Source of the DNA: Cobetia marina
GTDB lineage: Bacteria > Pseudomonadota > Gammaproteobacteria > Pseudomonadales > Halomonadaceae
DNA length: 64,000 nucleotides
NCBI RefSeq assembly: GCF_001720485.1
Contig: NZ_CP017114.1
Location: forward strand, 4,030,001-4,094,000
Reading direction: 5' to 3'
The notes under the pieces were generated by a model that searched no databases, had not been told where the DNA came from, and saw only the letters and a list, made by a program, of their open reading frames with translations. Every line of letters starts with the position of its first letter. The stretch's first letter is position 1. Both the position numbers and the translations under genes were made by a program. Of this stretch, positions 17,905-27,362 are shown piece by piece.

Positions 17905-18564
17905 TCAGGGAGCGGTCTCGTTCAGCACGCGAGTCAGGCCGGCCCGAATGCCGGCCGCGCCTGGCGTGAAGGGAATGCGATCGTAGATGCGCCCCTGCGC
18001 GGAGACGAGATACAGCGCCGCACCATGATCCACGGTATAGCCCAGCGCGGAATCCGGGGCATCGACACGCCGATGACTGACCCCGTAGCGACGCGCGATC
18101 TCGGCCAGTTCGGTATCGCTGCCCGTGACCCCGATGAAACGCGGACCAAAGTGCCCGGCATAGGTGGCAAGACGTGCTGGCGTATCACGCTCAGGGTCCA
18201 GAGAGACAAGCACCGGTACCACGCGAGCGGCCGCCGACGCCGGCAACTCGGTCAGCACCTGGCGCAGGGCCGCCAGCGTCATCGGGCAGACATCCGGACA
18301 TTGGGTATAGCCGAAATAGAGTGCCACCACCGGCGTGGCATCCGGTGGTGCGGCCTCCCCCATGCTGACCTCGGCGAGCCGGAAGTCGCCCCGTGCCGAT
18401 GTCAACTGGATGGGCCCGCCAAGGCTCGCCCACGCCTGCATGCCGGACACCGGCGCCGACGGTCGGTGAAGGGCCTGCCATGTCACCCCCGCGCCCACCA
18501 GTGCCACGACACCCACCACGCCCAGCATCAGCCAGCGCAGGGCCTGCCTGTTCTCCTCCTGCAT
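17905..18564 (-). CDS. SCO1/SenC family copper chaperone
   Basis: Membrane-anchored periplasmic thioredoxin-fold protein that delivers copper to the CuA site of cytochrome c oxidase. From the start at 18564 (AAGGAG eight bases upstream) it has 219 residues, with one N-terminal membrane helix at about 11-28. The copper ligands are all present: Cys89 and Cys93 in CPDVC and His180 in VDHGAALYL. A longer frame upstream is rejected because it lacks a ribosome site. It follows a minus-strand gene for another membrane-anchored protein; oxidase structural genes are not in the window. Confidence 0.93.
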   Translation of the reverse strand: MQEENRQALRWLMLGVVGVVALVGAGVTWQALHRPSAPVSGMQAWASLGGPIQLTSARGDFRLAEVSMGEAAPPDATPVVALYFGYTQCPDVCPMTLAALRQVLTELPASAAARVVPVLVSLDPERDTPARLATYAGHFGPRFIGVTGSDTELAEIARRYGVSHRRVDAPDSALGYTVDHGAALYLVSAQGRIYDRIPFTPGAAGIRAGLTRVLNETAP

Positions 18565-18622
18565 GCCTGGACTCCTTGTCAGTGGTGGCCTGCCGGTCAG
18601 ACGCCCCACGCCTCGCCGCGCG

Positions 18623-19216
18623 CTAGCTGTCTCGTCGGACGCTTCTTTCGTCAGGGGAGAACAGCTGGTTGACCGAGCTTTCGAGCTGCTCCGCCGTGGA
18701 GGCAGGCGGATGGCTGTCAAAGTCGAACCAGCTGCCCAGGCGGCCACGTTCAGTGGTCACGATCACCTGTGCTCGCCATGCCATGGTGGCACTGCTGCAG
18801 AAACCGAGCTGTCCTTCCCCCGACCAGTGCTGACGTGCCTGCGTCGGCGCATCCCGGGTGGTCAGCAGACTGCGCTTGACCCCCATGTCCATGTGGCGAC
18901 CGATGAAATCGACCTCCACGCCCTCGGGTGCCACATCTTCCGTGATCACCCGGATACCCAGCGGCGTCAGCGGGCTGATGTCACCATCGAGTGCGAGCGT
19001 GATACGCCCGAAGCGTCCCAGCTCGGCACTGCAGGGCGCATGGCTGAGCTCACAGGACTGGTTGGGGGCGAACCAGGTGACCTTGCCGTTGCTGCCGTCA
19101 CGTACAAGGTAGTAGTCGATCAGGTAATAGAGCGATACGACGATGGTGAGCAGCGTCACCATGATCAGCAGGTTGAGCAAGGGCGGGCGGGCATTTTCTT
19201 CTTCGGCGCGATACAT
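18623..19216 (-). CDS. Membrane-anchored periplasmic protein of unknown function, next to SCO1
   Basis: I do not recognise a named family. The 197-residue protein has one membrane helix at about residues 14-36 after a short charged N-terminus, so most of it should face the periplasm. The outer part has three cysteines (CELSHAPC and GFCSS) and an HMDM motif in GRHMDMG. Cys, His and Met in this context could bind copper or form disulfides. It lies 58 bases upstream of the SCO1 gene in the same direction, so a part in oxidase copper-site assembly is plausible but inferred. Confidence 0.7.
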   Translation of the reverse strand: MYRAEEENARPPLLNLLIMVTLLTIVVSLYYLIDYYLVRDGSNGKVTWFAPNQSCELSHAPCSAELGRFGRITLALDGDISPLTPLGIRVITEDVAPEGVEVDFIGRHMDMGVKRSLLTTRDAPTQARQHWSGEGQLGFCSSATMAWRAQVIVTTERGRLGSWFDFDSHPPASTAEQLESSVNQLFSPDERSVRRDS

Positions 19217-19444
19217 GGCGGTTCCGATGACAATCCGGCAGCACGCCGGAACAGGAGGAGACAGTCGCGTGGCAAACAGGTCGACAGGTTAAGACACATG
19301 AATGAATGCGCAGGTGAGCCACTCATGACAAGCTTATCAGGCCCCCCGGTGGGCGCAGCCGCCGAGACATCGTGTCACGTCGAGGCACGAGACGTTCTTG
19401 GCCACGACGCCCCATCCGCACCGTGAGCACGCCCAGGAGACAGA

Positions 19445-20374
19445 ATGGCAAGTGTACAACAGGCGCTCGGTCCTCTCTTCCTGCTCATCGTCGCGGGCGC
19501 CTTGCTGGGCTGGAAGCGCTTCCCGGGCGAGGGGTTCTGGAGCGAGCTGGAACGCCTCATCTATTACGTGCTGTTCCCTGCCATGCTGATGTCCACCCTG
19601 GCGCGCGCTGACATGGCCAGCGTCCCGGTCATCCCTCTGGCCTGCGTGATGCTGGGCTCGATGCTGCTGTTCGCTGCCGCGCTGTGGCTGGGGTGGCGTC
19701 ATGCCCCCGACTGGCTGAGCCGCCAGCTGGGCGATGCCGCGTCCTTCACCTCACTCTTCCAGGGCAGCATCCGCTTCAACAGCTACGTCGGCGTGGCCGG
19801 CGCGGCAGCGCTGCATGGCAGTGCCGGTGCGACCGTCGCGGCGGTGGCGCTGGCCCTGATGGTGCCAGCGGCCAACCTGCTGTGCGTATTGGCGTTCATC
19901 GGCGCCGGCACTCTGGGTGACGGCGGACTGCTGCGCTCACTCAAGGCGCTGACCCGCAACCCTCTGGTGCTGGCCTGTCTGGCGGGAACGGCGCTCAATC
20001 TCAGCGGCATCGGCCTGCCGGGCTGGAGCGGCGATGCGCTGACATTGCTGGGGCGCGCGGCGTTGCCACTGGGATTGGTGGCGGTAGGCGTGGCGCTGCG
20101 ACCACGAGTACTGATGAACAGTGGCAGCGTGGCATGGCTGGCGAGTCTGCTGAAGCTGCTGGCGATGCCGGCATTGGTGGTGGGGCTGTGCGCCGGCGTT
20201 GGCCTGACTGGTGTGGCACGCGATGTCGCCATCCTGTTTGCCGCGCTGCCCACGGCTACCTCAGCCTACATCCTGGCGCGCCAGCTGGGTGGCAATGCCG
20301 AACTGATGGCGGCGCTGATCACCGCGCAGACGCTGCTGGCGATGTTGACCCTGCCCCTGTGGCTGGCGACCTGA
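19445..20374 (+). CDS. AEC family transporter (auxin efflux carrier-like)
   Basis: A 309-residue inner-membrane permease with about ten hydrophobic segments. The family pattern is visible in LYKxxx-like LGWKRFPGEGFWSELERLIYYVLFPAMLM at the start, the central FNSYVGVAGAAALHG and the C-terminal half ending ALPTATSAYILARQLGG. Bacterial members move small organic acids such as malate or malonate out of the cell; the substrate here is unknown. It is a single gene, divergent from the SCO1-linked pair. No terminator is obvious on the plus strand apart from the hairpin that serves the small RNA. Confidence 0.85.
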   Translation: MASVQQALGPLFLLIVAGALLGWKRFPGEGFWSELERLIYYVLFPAMLMSTLARADMASVPVIPLACVMLGSMLLFAAALWLGWRHAPDWLSRQLGDAASFTSLFQGSIRFNSYVGVAGAAALHGSAGATVAAVALALMVPAANLLCVLAFIGAGTLGDGGLLRSLKALTRNPLVLACLAGTALNLSGIGLPGWSGDALTLLGRAALPLGLVAVGVALRPRVLMNSGSVAWLASLLKLLAMPALVVGLCAGVGLTGVARDVAILFAALPTATSAYILARQLGGNAELMAALITAQTLLAMLTLPLWLAT

Positions 20375-20430
20375 CGGAGGCTCCGTCGCGGCTCGCGACC
20401 TGAGGGCTCTCGGCATGAACCGCACACAAG

Positions 20431-20458
20431 AAAAAGGGCATCCCAAATGAGGATGCCC
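20431..20458 (-). terminator. Terminator of the candidate small RNA
   Basis: An 8-bp stem (GGGCATCC / GGATGCCC) with a 7-base loop. On the minus strand it is followed by five T residues. Confidence 0.85.
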
Positions 20459-20557
20459 AAGACCGTGACTAGCTTGATGAGGAGAAACTCCGCAGCGGGG
20501 GCCTGACTCCGCCGCCGCGGATGGGCTTGCGCCCTGCGATGTCTGCCCGGACACCGC
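20431..20557 (-). ncRNA. Candidate Fur-controlled small RNA (about 127 nt)
   Basis: A minus-strand transcription unit with no credible gene in it. It has a sigma-70 promoter overlapped by a Fur box (separate entry) and ends at a Rho-independent terminator. In RNA sense the order is: a short 5' part; a stem of nine pairs made by CCGCGGCGG and CCGCTGCGG, with one G-U; a single-stranded pyrimidine-rich stretch (TTTCTCCTCATCAAGC); and the terminator. The CTCCTCAT part is complementary to a Shine-Dalgarno plus start-codon region, a common seed type. Layout and control match the RyhB/PrrF class, but I see no clear identity to those RNAs. The 5' end is predicted, not measured. Confidence 0.6.
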
Positions 20558-20563
20558 ACAGAC

Positions 20564-20592
20564 AAGATAATCATTCTCATTTGCTTTTGCAA
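20564..20592 (-). promoter_or_regulatory. Sigma-70 promoter with overlapping Fur box
   Basis: On the minus strand, a -35 TTGCAA (20587-20592) and -10 TATCTT (20564-20569) are separated by exactly 17 bases. The 19-base stretch at 20566-20584 (minus-strand GCAAATGAGAATGATTATC) matches the Fur consensus GATAATGATAATCATTATC at 15 of 19 positions. It covers the spacer and most of the -10 box, where bound Fur would block RNA polymerase. The rlmA gene ends 23 bases upstream on the same strand. Confidence 0.75.
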
Positions 20593-20614
20593 GCCAAATG
20601 CGAAGAATTTCTAT

Positions 20615-21529
20615 TTACGCCGCGCCTTGTGCCTCCTCTCGCGTGAACACCCTCAGTTCCGCGTGCAGCTCGACCGCCAAGGCCGTCATAGCTTCGGCTC
20701 GTGCCAGACCATCACGCTCGGCACGATACAGATGCGGGGTCATGGTCAGCAGATCCCGGATCTGCTCATTGCTGGTCAATGAAAGCCCTGCATGCAGATG
20801 CTCGACCTCCCCCTCCACCACGAAACCTGCAGCTTCGGCGGCCATCACCCCGGCCTCGCCACGCGCGGGCTTCAGCTCCCGGTAGAGAATTCTGCGCAAC
20901 GCCAGCAGGTGCTCGGCTCCCGCCTCCAGCAGCACCACATGGCCCCCGGGCTTGAGCACACGCGCGAACTCCTGCCAGACGGGGAAGCCGAAGGCGCAGA
21001 TCACCACATCCACACAGGCGTCTTCCAACGGCAGTGCCGCGTTGGTGCCCACCAACCAGGCGGCATCGCGTGACTGCTTCGCTGCCGCCAGCACCGCGTG
21101 CTTGGAGATATCCAGTCCCGCCGCCGTCAGCGAGCGCTGCTGCTCATCGGCAGCGCCTGCCAGCTGACGCAGATAGAAGCCTTCCCCACAGCCGGCATCC
21201 AGCACGGCCAGCGCACTTGCCTGCCCTGCCAGCGCCAGCACACGTCGTGCCAGCGCCGAGGCGAGAGGCTGATAGCCACCGAGGGCGAACAGCCGCTGGC
21301 GAGCGCTGACCATCGCCTTGCTGTCGCCGGGGTCTAGACTGCGCTTGCGCTGCACCGGCAGCAGATTGACGTGCCCCTGACGCGCGATATCGAAGCGATG
21401 GCCATCGGCGCAGCACCAGCTCTGGCCATCTCGCATCAGCCGCTGGGCATCCAGTGGACAGGTCAGGGTCGTCAGTGGCGTCATGGTCGGCCGGTCAGCC
21501 GGCTCAGGGGTGGGCGTCGTCATGGTCAT
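20615..21529 (-). CDS. rlmA: 23S rRNA (guanine-N1)-methyltransferase, RlmA family
   Basis: SAM-dependent enzyme that methylates G745/G748 in helix 35 of 23S rRNA. The Zn-finger-like N-terminus CPLD...CCADGHRFDIARQGHVNLLPVQ and the SAM motif LDAGCGEGFYLR fit RlmA. The start is uncertain: ATG at 21529 gives 304 residues, 21523 gives 302 and 21484 gives 289; E. coli RlmA has about 269. Using 21529, the expected zinc ligands are Cys24, Cys40 and His44, but position 27, normally Cys, is Asp. This change may weaken or alter metal binding. It lies downstream of trmB in the same direction. Confidence 0.85.
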   Translation of the reverse strand: MTMTTPTPEPADRPTMTPLTTLTCPLDAQRLMRDGQSWCCADGHRFDIARQGHVNLLPVQRKRSLDPGDSKAMVSARQRLFALGGYQPLASALARRVLALAGQASALAVLDAGCGEGFYLRQLAGAADEQQRSLTAAGLDISKHAVLAAAKQSRDAAWLVGTNAALPLEDACVDVVICAFGFPVWQEFARVLKPGGHVVLLEAGAEHLLALRRILYRELKPARGEAGVMAAEAAGFVVEGEVEHLHAGLSLTSNEQIRDLLTMTPHLYRAERDGLARAEAMTALAVELHAELRVFTREEAQGAA

Positions 21530-21651
21530 CAGCTCTCGGGACGAGGTGGGAAGAGAAAGGCAAAAGCGGCGGGTCTCAGACGCAAGCGGCCACCCGAAGG
21601 CGGCCGCGATGCAGCATCGTGATGATGCCGCCACTGCGCACGAGGCGCGAA

Positions 21652-22476
21652 TCAGTCCTGCTTGACGAAGATCAGATCCCACACGCCGTGACCGAGACGC
21701 TCGCCGCGCTGCTCGAACTTGGTCAGCGGACGGAAATCCGGACGCGGCACATAGGGGGCGCTCTCGGCCGGAGCCGTGTTGACGAAGCCCGGTGCCTCGG
21801 CCATCTCTTCGGCCATGGCCTCGGCGTAGTTCTCCCAGTCGGTGGCCATATGGAAGTGACCGCCCGGCTTGAGCACACGACGCACCAGCTCGACGAAGGC
21901 TGGCTGCACGATGCGACGCTTGTGGTGTTTCTTCTTCGGCCACGGGTCCGGGAAGAACAGCTGGAAGGTGTCGGCACACCCTGCCGGCACGCAGTCAGCC
22001 AGCACTTCCAATGCATCGTGACGATAGACGCGCAGATTGGTCAGACCCAGCTTGTCGACATCATCCAGCAGCTTGCCGACACCCGGGGCATGCACCTCGA
22101 TCCCGATGAAGTCGGTGCCCGGATTGGCCTGAGCCTGCTCGCACAGCGACTTGCCCATGCCGAAGCCGACCTCGATCACCAGCGGCGCACGGCGACCGAA
22201 CAGCGCCTCGAGGTCCAGCTCGCCCTGCTCGTGACGCAGTCCAAGGCGCGGGAAGACCTCTTCGAGCCCGCGGGTCTGGGCCTGTGTCATGCGCCCACCG
22301 CGGATCACGTAGCTCTTGATGCCACGCTTGCGGGCGACGGCTTCATCCGCCACGGAAGGGATCGCTTGCGCGCTTTCGTTCTGCACGCTCTCGTTCTGCA
22401 CGCTCTCTTGCTGCGCATCGTCAGCAGGAGCAGAAGTGGACGTGTCGTCCTGCGGCTTGGAAGTCTCGTCAGTCAT
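21652..22476 (-). CDS. trmB: tRNA (guanine-N7-)-methyltransferase
   Basis: Makes m7G46 in the variable loop of tRNA. The core motifs are clear: IEVGFGMGKSL (SAM), FIGIEVHAPGVGKLL, and FFPDPWPKKKHHKRRI (catalytic and tRNA-binding). The chosen start at 22476 gives 274 residues. The first 50 are low-complexity and acidic, with a short internal repeat (SVQNESVQNES), and vary in related proteins. A start at 22515 is possible but has no better ribosome site. It follows thiG on the same strand, a linkage I recall from Pseudomonas. Confidence 0.95.
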   Translation of the reverse strand: MTDETSKPQDDTSTSAPADDAQQESVQNESVQNESAQAIPSVADEAVARKRGIKSYVIRGGRMTQAQTRGLEEVFPRLGLRHEQGELDLEALFGRRAPLVIEVGFGMGKSLCEQAQANPGTDFIGIEVHAPGVGKLLDDVDKLGLTNLRVYRHDALEVLADCVPAGCADTFQLFFPDPWPKKKHHKRRIVQPAFVELVRRVLKPGGHFHMATDWENYAEAMAEEMAEAPGFVNTAPAESAPYVPRPDFRPLTKFEQRGERLGHGVWDLIFVKQD

Positions 22477-22537
22477 GGGGTCGTCTTGGTCTTTGCATGA
22501 GCGATGCGCGAGCATCGGATTCGAATGATTCAGGAGG

Positions 22538-23371
22538 TCAGCCGGTGATCAGGCCGGCCCCCGGCGAGGAAGCGCGCGCCGTCAGGCGAGTCGGCATGCG
22601 TCCCGCCAGGAAGGCACCACGGCCGGAGATCACGGCCTGGCGCATGGCGTCCGCCATCAGCAGCGGTTGGCGAGCATGGGCAATGGCGCTGTTCATCAGC
22701 ACGCCATCACAGCCGAGCTCCATCGCGAAGGCCGCCTCGGACGCCGTGCCCAGCCCGGCATCCACCAGCACCGGCACGTTGGCGCGCTCGATGATCAGCG
22801 ACAGGGTATGCGGGTTGAGGATGCCGAGGCCGGAGCCGATCAGAGAGCCCAGCGGCATGATGGCGCAGCAGCCGATCTCCTCGAGCTGACGGGCGACGAT
22901 GGGGTCGTCGGAGGTATACACCATCACGTCGAAGCCATCGGCGACCAGCTCCTCGGCGGCCTTGAGGGTCTCGACGATATTGGGATACAGCGTGTCCTGA
23001 TCGCCCAGCACTTCCAGCTTGACCAGATTGTGGCCATCCAGCAGTTCACGCGCCAGCTTGCAGGTACGCACCGCGTCACGCGCGTTGTAGCAACCGGCGG
23101 TATTGGGCAGGAAGGTATAGCGACTGGGCGACAGCACGTCGAGCAGATTCGGCTCATCGGCATTCTGGCCCAGATTGGTGCGACGCACCGCGAAGGTGAC
23201 CACTTCCGCGCCGGAGGTCTCGATGGCGGAACGGGTCTCATCCATGTCCTTGTACTTGCCGGTGCCGACCAGCAGGCGCGAGGAGAACTCGCGACCGGCG
23301 ACGACCAGCGGACTGTCACCGGCGACCTGGGTGACGGGGGCGTTAAGCGTCTGGGCAGAACTGTCTGTCAT
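22538..23371 (-). CDS. thiG: Thiazole synthase
   Basis: TIM-barrel enzyme that assembles the thiamine thiazole phosphate from DXP, ThiS-thiocarboxylate and a glycine imine. From the start at 23371 (GAGG five bases upstream) it has 277 residues. Motifs are [18 protein letters not shown], the Schiff-base lysine region [20 protein letters not shown] and [18 protein letters not shown]. The first 20 residues are an unconserved extension. thiS is 67 bases upstream. The substrate DXP is made by dxs at 53 kb. Confidence 0.96.
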   Translation of the reverse strand: MTDSSAQTLNAPVTQVAGDSPLVVAGREFSSRLLVGTGKYKDMDETRSAIETSGAEVVTFAVRRTNLGQNADEPNLLDVLSPSRYTFLPNTAGCYNARDAVRTCKLARELLDGHNLVKLEVLGDQDTLYPNIVETLKAAEELVADGFDVMVYTSDDPIVARQLEEIGCCAIMPLGSLIGSGLGILNPHTLSLIIERANVPVLVDAGLGTASEAAFAMELGCDGVLMNSAIAHARQPLLMADAMRQAVISGRGAFLAGRMPTRLTARASSPGAGLITG

Positions 23372-23438
23372 GATGACCTCATCGAGCTGGACGTGAGCGA
23401 GCGTGAAGTGAAAGCTATCGACCCTGGCAGCGGGACGT

Positions 23439-23639
23439 TCAACCACCACCGATGGCGTGGACGATCTCGATGCGATCACCGGCCTGCAGAAGGGTGTCGG
23501 CGTGAGCGCTACGTGGCACGATGTCCTCGTTGCGCTCGACTGCCAGGCGGCGGCCCTGAAGTCCGAGACTCTCGACCAGAGCGGCGACTGTCATGGCATC
23601 CGCCACCACATGATCTTCACCGTTTAGCTGTATCTGCAT
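23439..23639 (-). CDS. thiS: Sulfur carrier protein ThiS
   Basis: A 66-residue ubiquitin-like protein that carries sulfur as a C-terminal thiocarboxylate to ThiG. It ends in GGG, so the required C-terminal Gly-Gly is present, and begins [12 protein letters not shown], the usual first strand. It is the first gene of the likely thiS-thiG-trmB operon. Confidence 0.94.
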   Translation of the reverse strand: MQIQLNGEDHVVADAMTVAALVESLGLQGRRLAVERNEDIVPRSAHADTLLQAGDRIEIVHAIGGG

Positions 23640-23754
23640 GCTGTCCTCCCGCGAAAAGAGGCCGCCATTGTAGCGGCTTTACGTGGACAGGCGTAGGCAC
23701 AACATCGTCGGTACGATATGCCCTCGCCACCTGCCCTCAAGGAATTTTCTCTCT

Positions 23755-24174
23755 ATGCGTCACAACGACTCCCACTCCCGCCACTGGTGGCTGGCCATGG
23801 GCCTGGCCGGCATGTCCACCATCGCGCTGGGCGCCTTCGCCAGTCATGGCCTGCGCGGCACTCTGAGCGCGGACATGCTGCGCGTCTTCGAGACCGGCGT
23901 GCGCTATCAGATGTGGCACGTGCTGGCGGCGGTCGGCGTGCTGGCCTGGCGCTCGGTGCAGCCCCTGCGCGGGCAGATGCTGACGCTGGGGCTGTGGGCG
24001 GCCGGGATGCTGCTGTTTTCCGGTTCACTGTATGCGCTGGCCACCACGGCGCGCACCCAGCTGGGCATCATCACGCCCATCGGTGGCTTGCTGCTGATCG
24101 CAGGCTGGCTGAGCCTGGCCGTCACCGGCTGGCGTCAGCGCGGCAGCGAGGAAAAGGATGCCAACAAGCTGTAG
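23755..24174 (+). CDS. DUF423 family membrane protein
   Basis: A 139-residue inner-membrane protein with four hydrophobic segments. The family signature GAFASHGLRG is near residue 30, followed by FETGVRYQMWHVLA and LLFSGSLYALA. The function of DUF423 proteins (YgdD in E. coli) is not established. The start at 23755 has AAGGAA about ten bases upstream; an upstream in-frame start at 23683 would overlap the thiS promoter region. It is divergent from thiS. Confidence 0.88.
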   Translation: MRHNDSHSRHWWLAMGLAGMSTIALGAFASHGLRGTLSADMLRVFETGVRYQMWHVLAAVGVLAWRSVQPLRGQMLTLGLWAAGMLLFSGSLYALATTARTQLGIITPIGGLLLIAGWLSLAVTGWRQRGSEEKDANKL

Positions 24175-24203
24175 CGGGGCGATCCCCCCACCACCACCTG
24201 CCG

Positions 24204-24620
24204 CTAGTCATCGCGATCCGGCAAGGCATAGGTTGCGGTCACGAGAGCGACCGGGTCCGTGTCGCCATGGCTGAACAGCTCGATCTCGCCCACGGCGAGA
24301 CGCCGCCCGAGCTTGCGGAGGCGTGCGGTGGCCATCAGATCCCGGTCACCGCGGGCACGGCGCAGGAAATGGATGTTGAGATCACTGGTCACGGCCATCG
24401 GCTCCGGGCCGATCTCCCCCAGGATCGCGACATACAGACAGACATCGGCCAACGCCATCATCGCCGGACCGGAGACGCTGCCTCCGGGACGCAGATGCTC
24501 GTCCTCGATGGCCAGTCCCATGGTGGCCCAGCCATCCCCCACGGCTTCTATGGTGCCCAGGCGCTGGGGGAAGACATCATCGAGAAAGTCCTCGATGGCA
24601 GCAGCGTGCATGACGGGCAT
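24204..24620 (-). CDS. PaaI-like hotdog-fold thioesterase
   Basis: A 138-residue hotdog-fold protein. The PaaI-type core is visible: HLRPGGSVSGPAMMALADVCLYVA, where the Asp of LAD sits near the acyl thioester, then SDLNIHFLRRA and the C-terminal strand LVTATYALP. The likely activity is hydrolysis of a small acyl-CoA, but the substrate is unknown. The start at 24620 has GAGGAGA upstream. It is convergent with the DUF423 gene. Confidence 0.85.
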   Translation of the reverse strand: MPVMHAAAIEDFLDDVFPQRLGTIEAVGDGWATMGLAIEDEHLRPGGSVSGPAMMALADVCLYVAILGEIGPEPMAVTSDLNIHFLRRARGDRDLMATARLRKLGRRLAVGEIELFSHGDTDPVALVTATYALPDRDD

Positions 24621-24810
24621 GACGTTCTCCTCGACAGGATGACTACGACAGATTGGTGGCACCGACACGCACAGGCGTGGTGACCAGGGATCGCCACACC
24701 ATCGCGTTTCAGGCGCTGCAGTGGCTGAGCGGGCGCTGATCGTACGGTTGCGCGCTACTGGGGGCAAGGCTAGCGTCAAATGCCGCCTCGGGAAATATGG
24801 CATCGCCAGA

Positions 24811-24846
24811 AAGCACGACGACGGCTCGAGAGCCGCCGTCGTGCTT
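24811..24846 (-). terminator. Hairpin downstream of malate synthase, probable terminator
   Basis: A 16-bp stem with one G-T pair around a CGAG loop, 54 bases after the glcB stop. The T-run on the minus strand is poor (GCTTTCT), so termination strength is uncertain. Confidence 0.6.
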
Positions 24847-24899
24847 GTCCGAGATCCGCATCCGCAGTGCCACGCTCATGGCGCAGCGCCGACGCTGCC

Positions 24900-27080
24900 T
24901 CAGTGAGCCTGCTGCTTCTTCTCGAGGCGGCGGCGATGCAGTACCGGCTCGGTATAGCCACTCGGCTGCACTCGTCCCTGGAACACCAGCTCGCAGGCTG
25001 CCTGGAAGGCGATGGAGCCCTCGAGATCCGCCGTCATCGCCTGATAGCTGGGGTCCGCAGCGTTCTGACGATCCACCACGCCCGCCATGCGCTCCAGCGT
25101 GTCCTGCACCTGGGCGTTGTCGACGATGCCATGATGCAGCCAGTTGGCGATGTGCTGGCTGGAGATGCGCAGCGTGGCGCGGTCTTCCATCAGGCCGACA
25201 TCGTGGATGTCCGGCACCTTGGAACAACCGGTGCCGTGATCGATCCAGCGCACCACATAGCCGAGAATCCCCTGGGCGTTGTTGTCCAGCTCGGCCTGGA
25301 TCTCCTCGGCACTCCACTGGGGATCGAGCTCCAGCGGAATGGTCAGCAGGTCATCGAGACTGGCGCGCGGGCGGCTGAGCAGGTCATGCTGCACGTCCTT
25401 CACCGAGACCTGGTGATAATGCAGCGCATGCAGCACGGCCGCGGTCGGTGACGGGACCCAGGCGGTATTGGCACCGGCGCGGGGATGGCCGATCTTCTGC
25501 TCCAGCATCGCCGCCATCAGGTCCGGCATCGCCCACATGCCCTTGCCGATCTGGGCGCGACCCCGCAGACCGCATTCCAGCCCGATATCCACGTTCCACT
25601 TCTCATAGGCCTGAATCCAGGCCGCCCCCTTCATGTCGCCCTTGCGCAGCATCGGACCAGCTTCCATCGAGGTGTGCATCTCGTCACCAGTGCGATCCAG
25701 GAAGCCGGTATTGATGAAGGCCACACGGGAACTGGCCGCGGCGATGCAGGCCTTGAGGTTGACGGTGGTACGACGCTCCTCGTCCATGATGCCCATCTTG
25801 AGCGTGGCATTCGGCAGGCCCAGCAGCTGCTCGACACGCGAGAACAGCTCGTCAGCGAAGGCGACCTCGGACGGACCGTGCATCTTGGGCTTGACGATGT
25901 AGACGGAGCCGGTGCGCGAGTTGCAGATACCGCCACGGCTGTCCTTGTCACCCTTGAGATCATGCAGCGCGATCAGACTGGTGAAGATGGCATCCATGAT
26001 GCCTTCCGGCGCCTCGCTGCCATCTTCCAGCAGGATGGCCGGGTTGGTCATCAGATGGCCCACGTTGCGGATCAGCATCAGCGAGCGACCATGCAGCACG
26101 CGGGTGGTGCCATCGGCGCCGGTGTATTCACGGTCCGCGTTCAGCCTGCGCGTCATCTGGCGACCCTTCTTCTCCAGCGTCTCGGTCAGATCGCCCTTCA
26201 TCAGGCCCAGCCAGTTGCGATAGACGGCCACCTTGTCGTCGGCATCCACCGCGGCCACCGAGTCCTCGCAGTCCATGATGGTGGAGAGCGCAGCCTCCAT
26301 GATCAGGTCACTGACGTTGGCGGGGTCGGTCTTGCCGATGGGGTGCTCGGCATCGATCACGAGCTCCGCGTGCAGCCCGTTGTGCGCGAAGATGATCGCG
26401 CTTGGCGCGCTTTCGTCGCCGCGATAGCCGAGGAAGCGTTCCGGCGACTTGAGGCTCAGGTCACGCCCGCCGACCCGCACCAGCAGGTGGCCGTCACGAA
26501 TGGAGTACCCCTCGCTGTCATGGTGCGTACCGCCAGCCAGCGGCGCGATGGTATCCAGCACCTGGCGTGCGTAGGCCACCACCTTGGCACCCCGCACCGG
26601 GTTGTAGTCCTTGCCGCGCTCGGCGCCATCGTCATCACTGATCGCGTCGGTGCCGTAGAGGGCGTCATAGAGTGAGCCCCAGCGCGCATTGGCGGCGTTC
26701 AGGGCGTAACGGGCATTCATCACCGGCACGACCAGCTGCGGTCCTGCCTGCTGGCAGATCTCGCTGTCCACGTTGGCGGTGGTGGCCTCGACACTGGCCG
26801 GCTCGTCTTCCAGGTAGCCGATCTCCTTCAGGAAGGCCTTGTAGGCGGGCAGTTCGACCTTGCCGGGATGCTCACGGTGCCACTGGTCGATGCTGGCCTG
26901 AAGCTGTTCGCGCGTTTCCAGCAGCTCGCGATTGCGTGGCGCCAGCTCGTGCAGCAACGCATCGACGCCGGACCAGAAGTCGGCCGAGGCGATACCGGAA
27001 CCGGGCAACGCTTCCTCCTCGATGAAGCGGTGCAGTCCGGCATCAATGGCCAGACGTTCAAGTTGAATGCGATCGGTCAT
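24900..27080 (-). CDS. glcB: Malate synthase G
   Basis: Condenses glyoxylate with acetyl-CoA to malate, the second step of the glyoxylate shunt and the route for glycolate use. It has 726 residues, the full length of isoform G, from the start at 27080 (GGGAGAG upstream). Family motifs are [62 protein letters not shown], the Mg-site region GIMDEERRT, and [19 protein letters not shown]. Isocitrate lyase is not in the window. It is divergent from the alpha/beta hydrolase gene. Confidence 0.97.
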   Translation of the reverse strand: MTDRIQLERLAIDAGLHRFIEEEALPGSGIASADFWSGVDALLHELAPRNRELLETREQLQASIDQWHREHPGKVELPAYKAFLKEIGYLEDEPASVEATTANVDSEICQQAGPQLVVPVMNARYALNAANARWGSLYDALYGTDAISDDDGAERGKDYNPVRGAKVVAYARQVLDTIAPLAGGTHHDSEGYSIRDGHLLVRVGGRDLSLKSPERFLGYRGDESAPSAIIFAHNGLHAELVIDAEHPIGKTDPANVSDLIMEAALSTIMDCEDSVAAVDADDKVAVYRNWLGLMKGDLTETLEKKGRQMTRRLNADREYTGADGTTRVLHGRSLMLIRNVGHLMTNPAILLEDGSEAPEGIMDAIFTSLIALHDLKGDKDSRGGICNSRTGSVYIVKPKMHGPSEVAFADELFSRVEQLLGLPNATLKMGIMDEERRTTVNLKACIAAASSRVAFINTGFLDRTGDEMHTSMEAGPMLRKGDMKGAAWIQAYEKWNVDIGLECGLRGRAQIGKGMWAMPDLMAAMLEQKIGHPRAGANTAWVPSPTAAVLHALHYHQVSVKDVQHDLLSRPRASLDDLLTIPLELDPQWSAEEIQAELDNNAQGILGYVVRWIDHGTGCSKVPDIHDVGLMEDRATLRISSQHIANWLHHGIVDNAQVQDTLERMAGVVDRQNAADPSYQAMTADLEGSIAFQAACELVFQGRVQPSGYTEPVLHRRRLEKKQQAH

Positions 27081-27362
27081 GCGTGTGCTCTCCCTGGAAA
27101 CGAATATCAACTGACGAACCGTACGTGGAATGAATCATCTGCCGGGCGGTTGTGGATCACTTCACCATACCCGATGCCGTGGCTGGCGGAAGCGGGGCTT
27201 TGACCAATGAACAAGAGGCTGAAACCGGATTACCGTGTTCTGGAAATGGCATGACGAATGCTGGCAGTTCGCGACACGCAGCCCTTGTATGAAGAAACAC
27301 TGTTTTTTCCTATGGCTCACGACAGCTCCAGCCGCTAGCATGGCAGCATTATGGAGATCACC

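Noticed and set aside
20266..20592. A 108-codon minus frame across the small RNA and the end of the AEC gene
   Set aside because: Its start is upstream of the predicted transcription start and inside the Fur box. It runs through the terminator and into the AEC gene, so translation is not credible.
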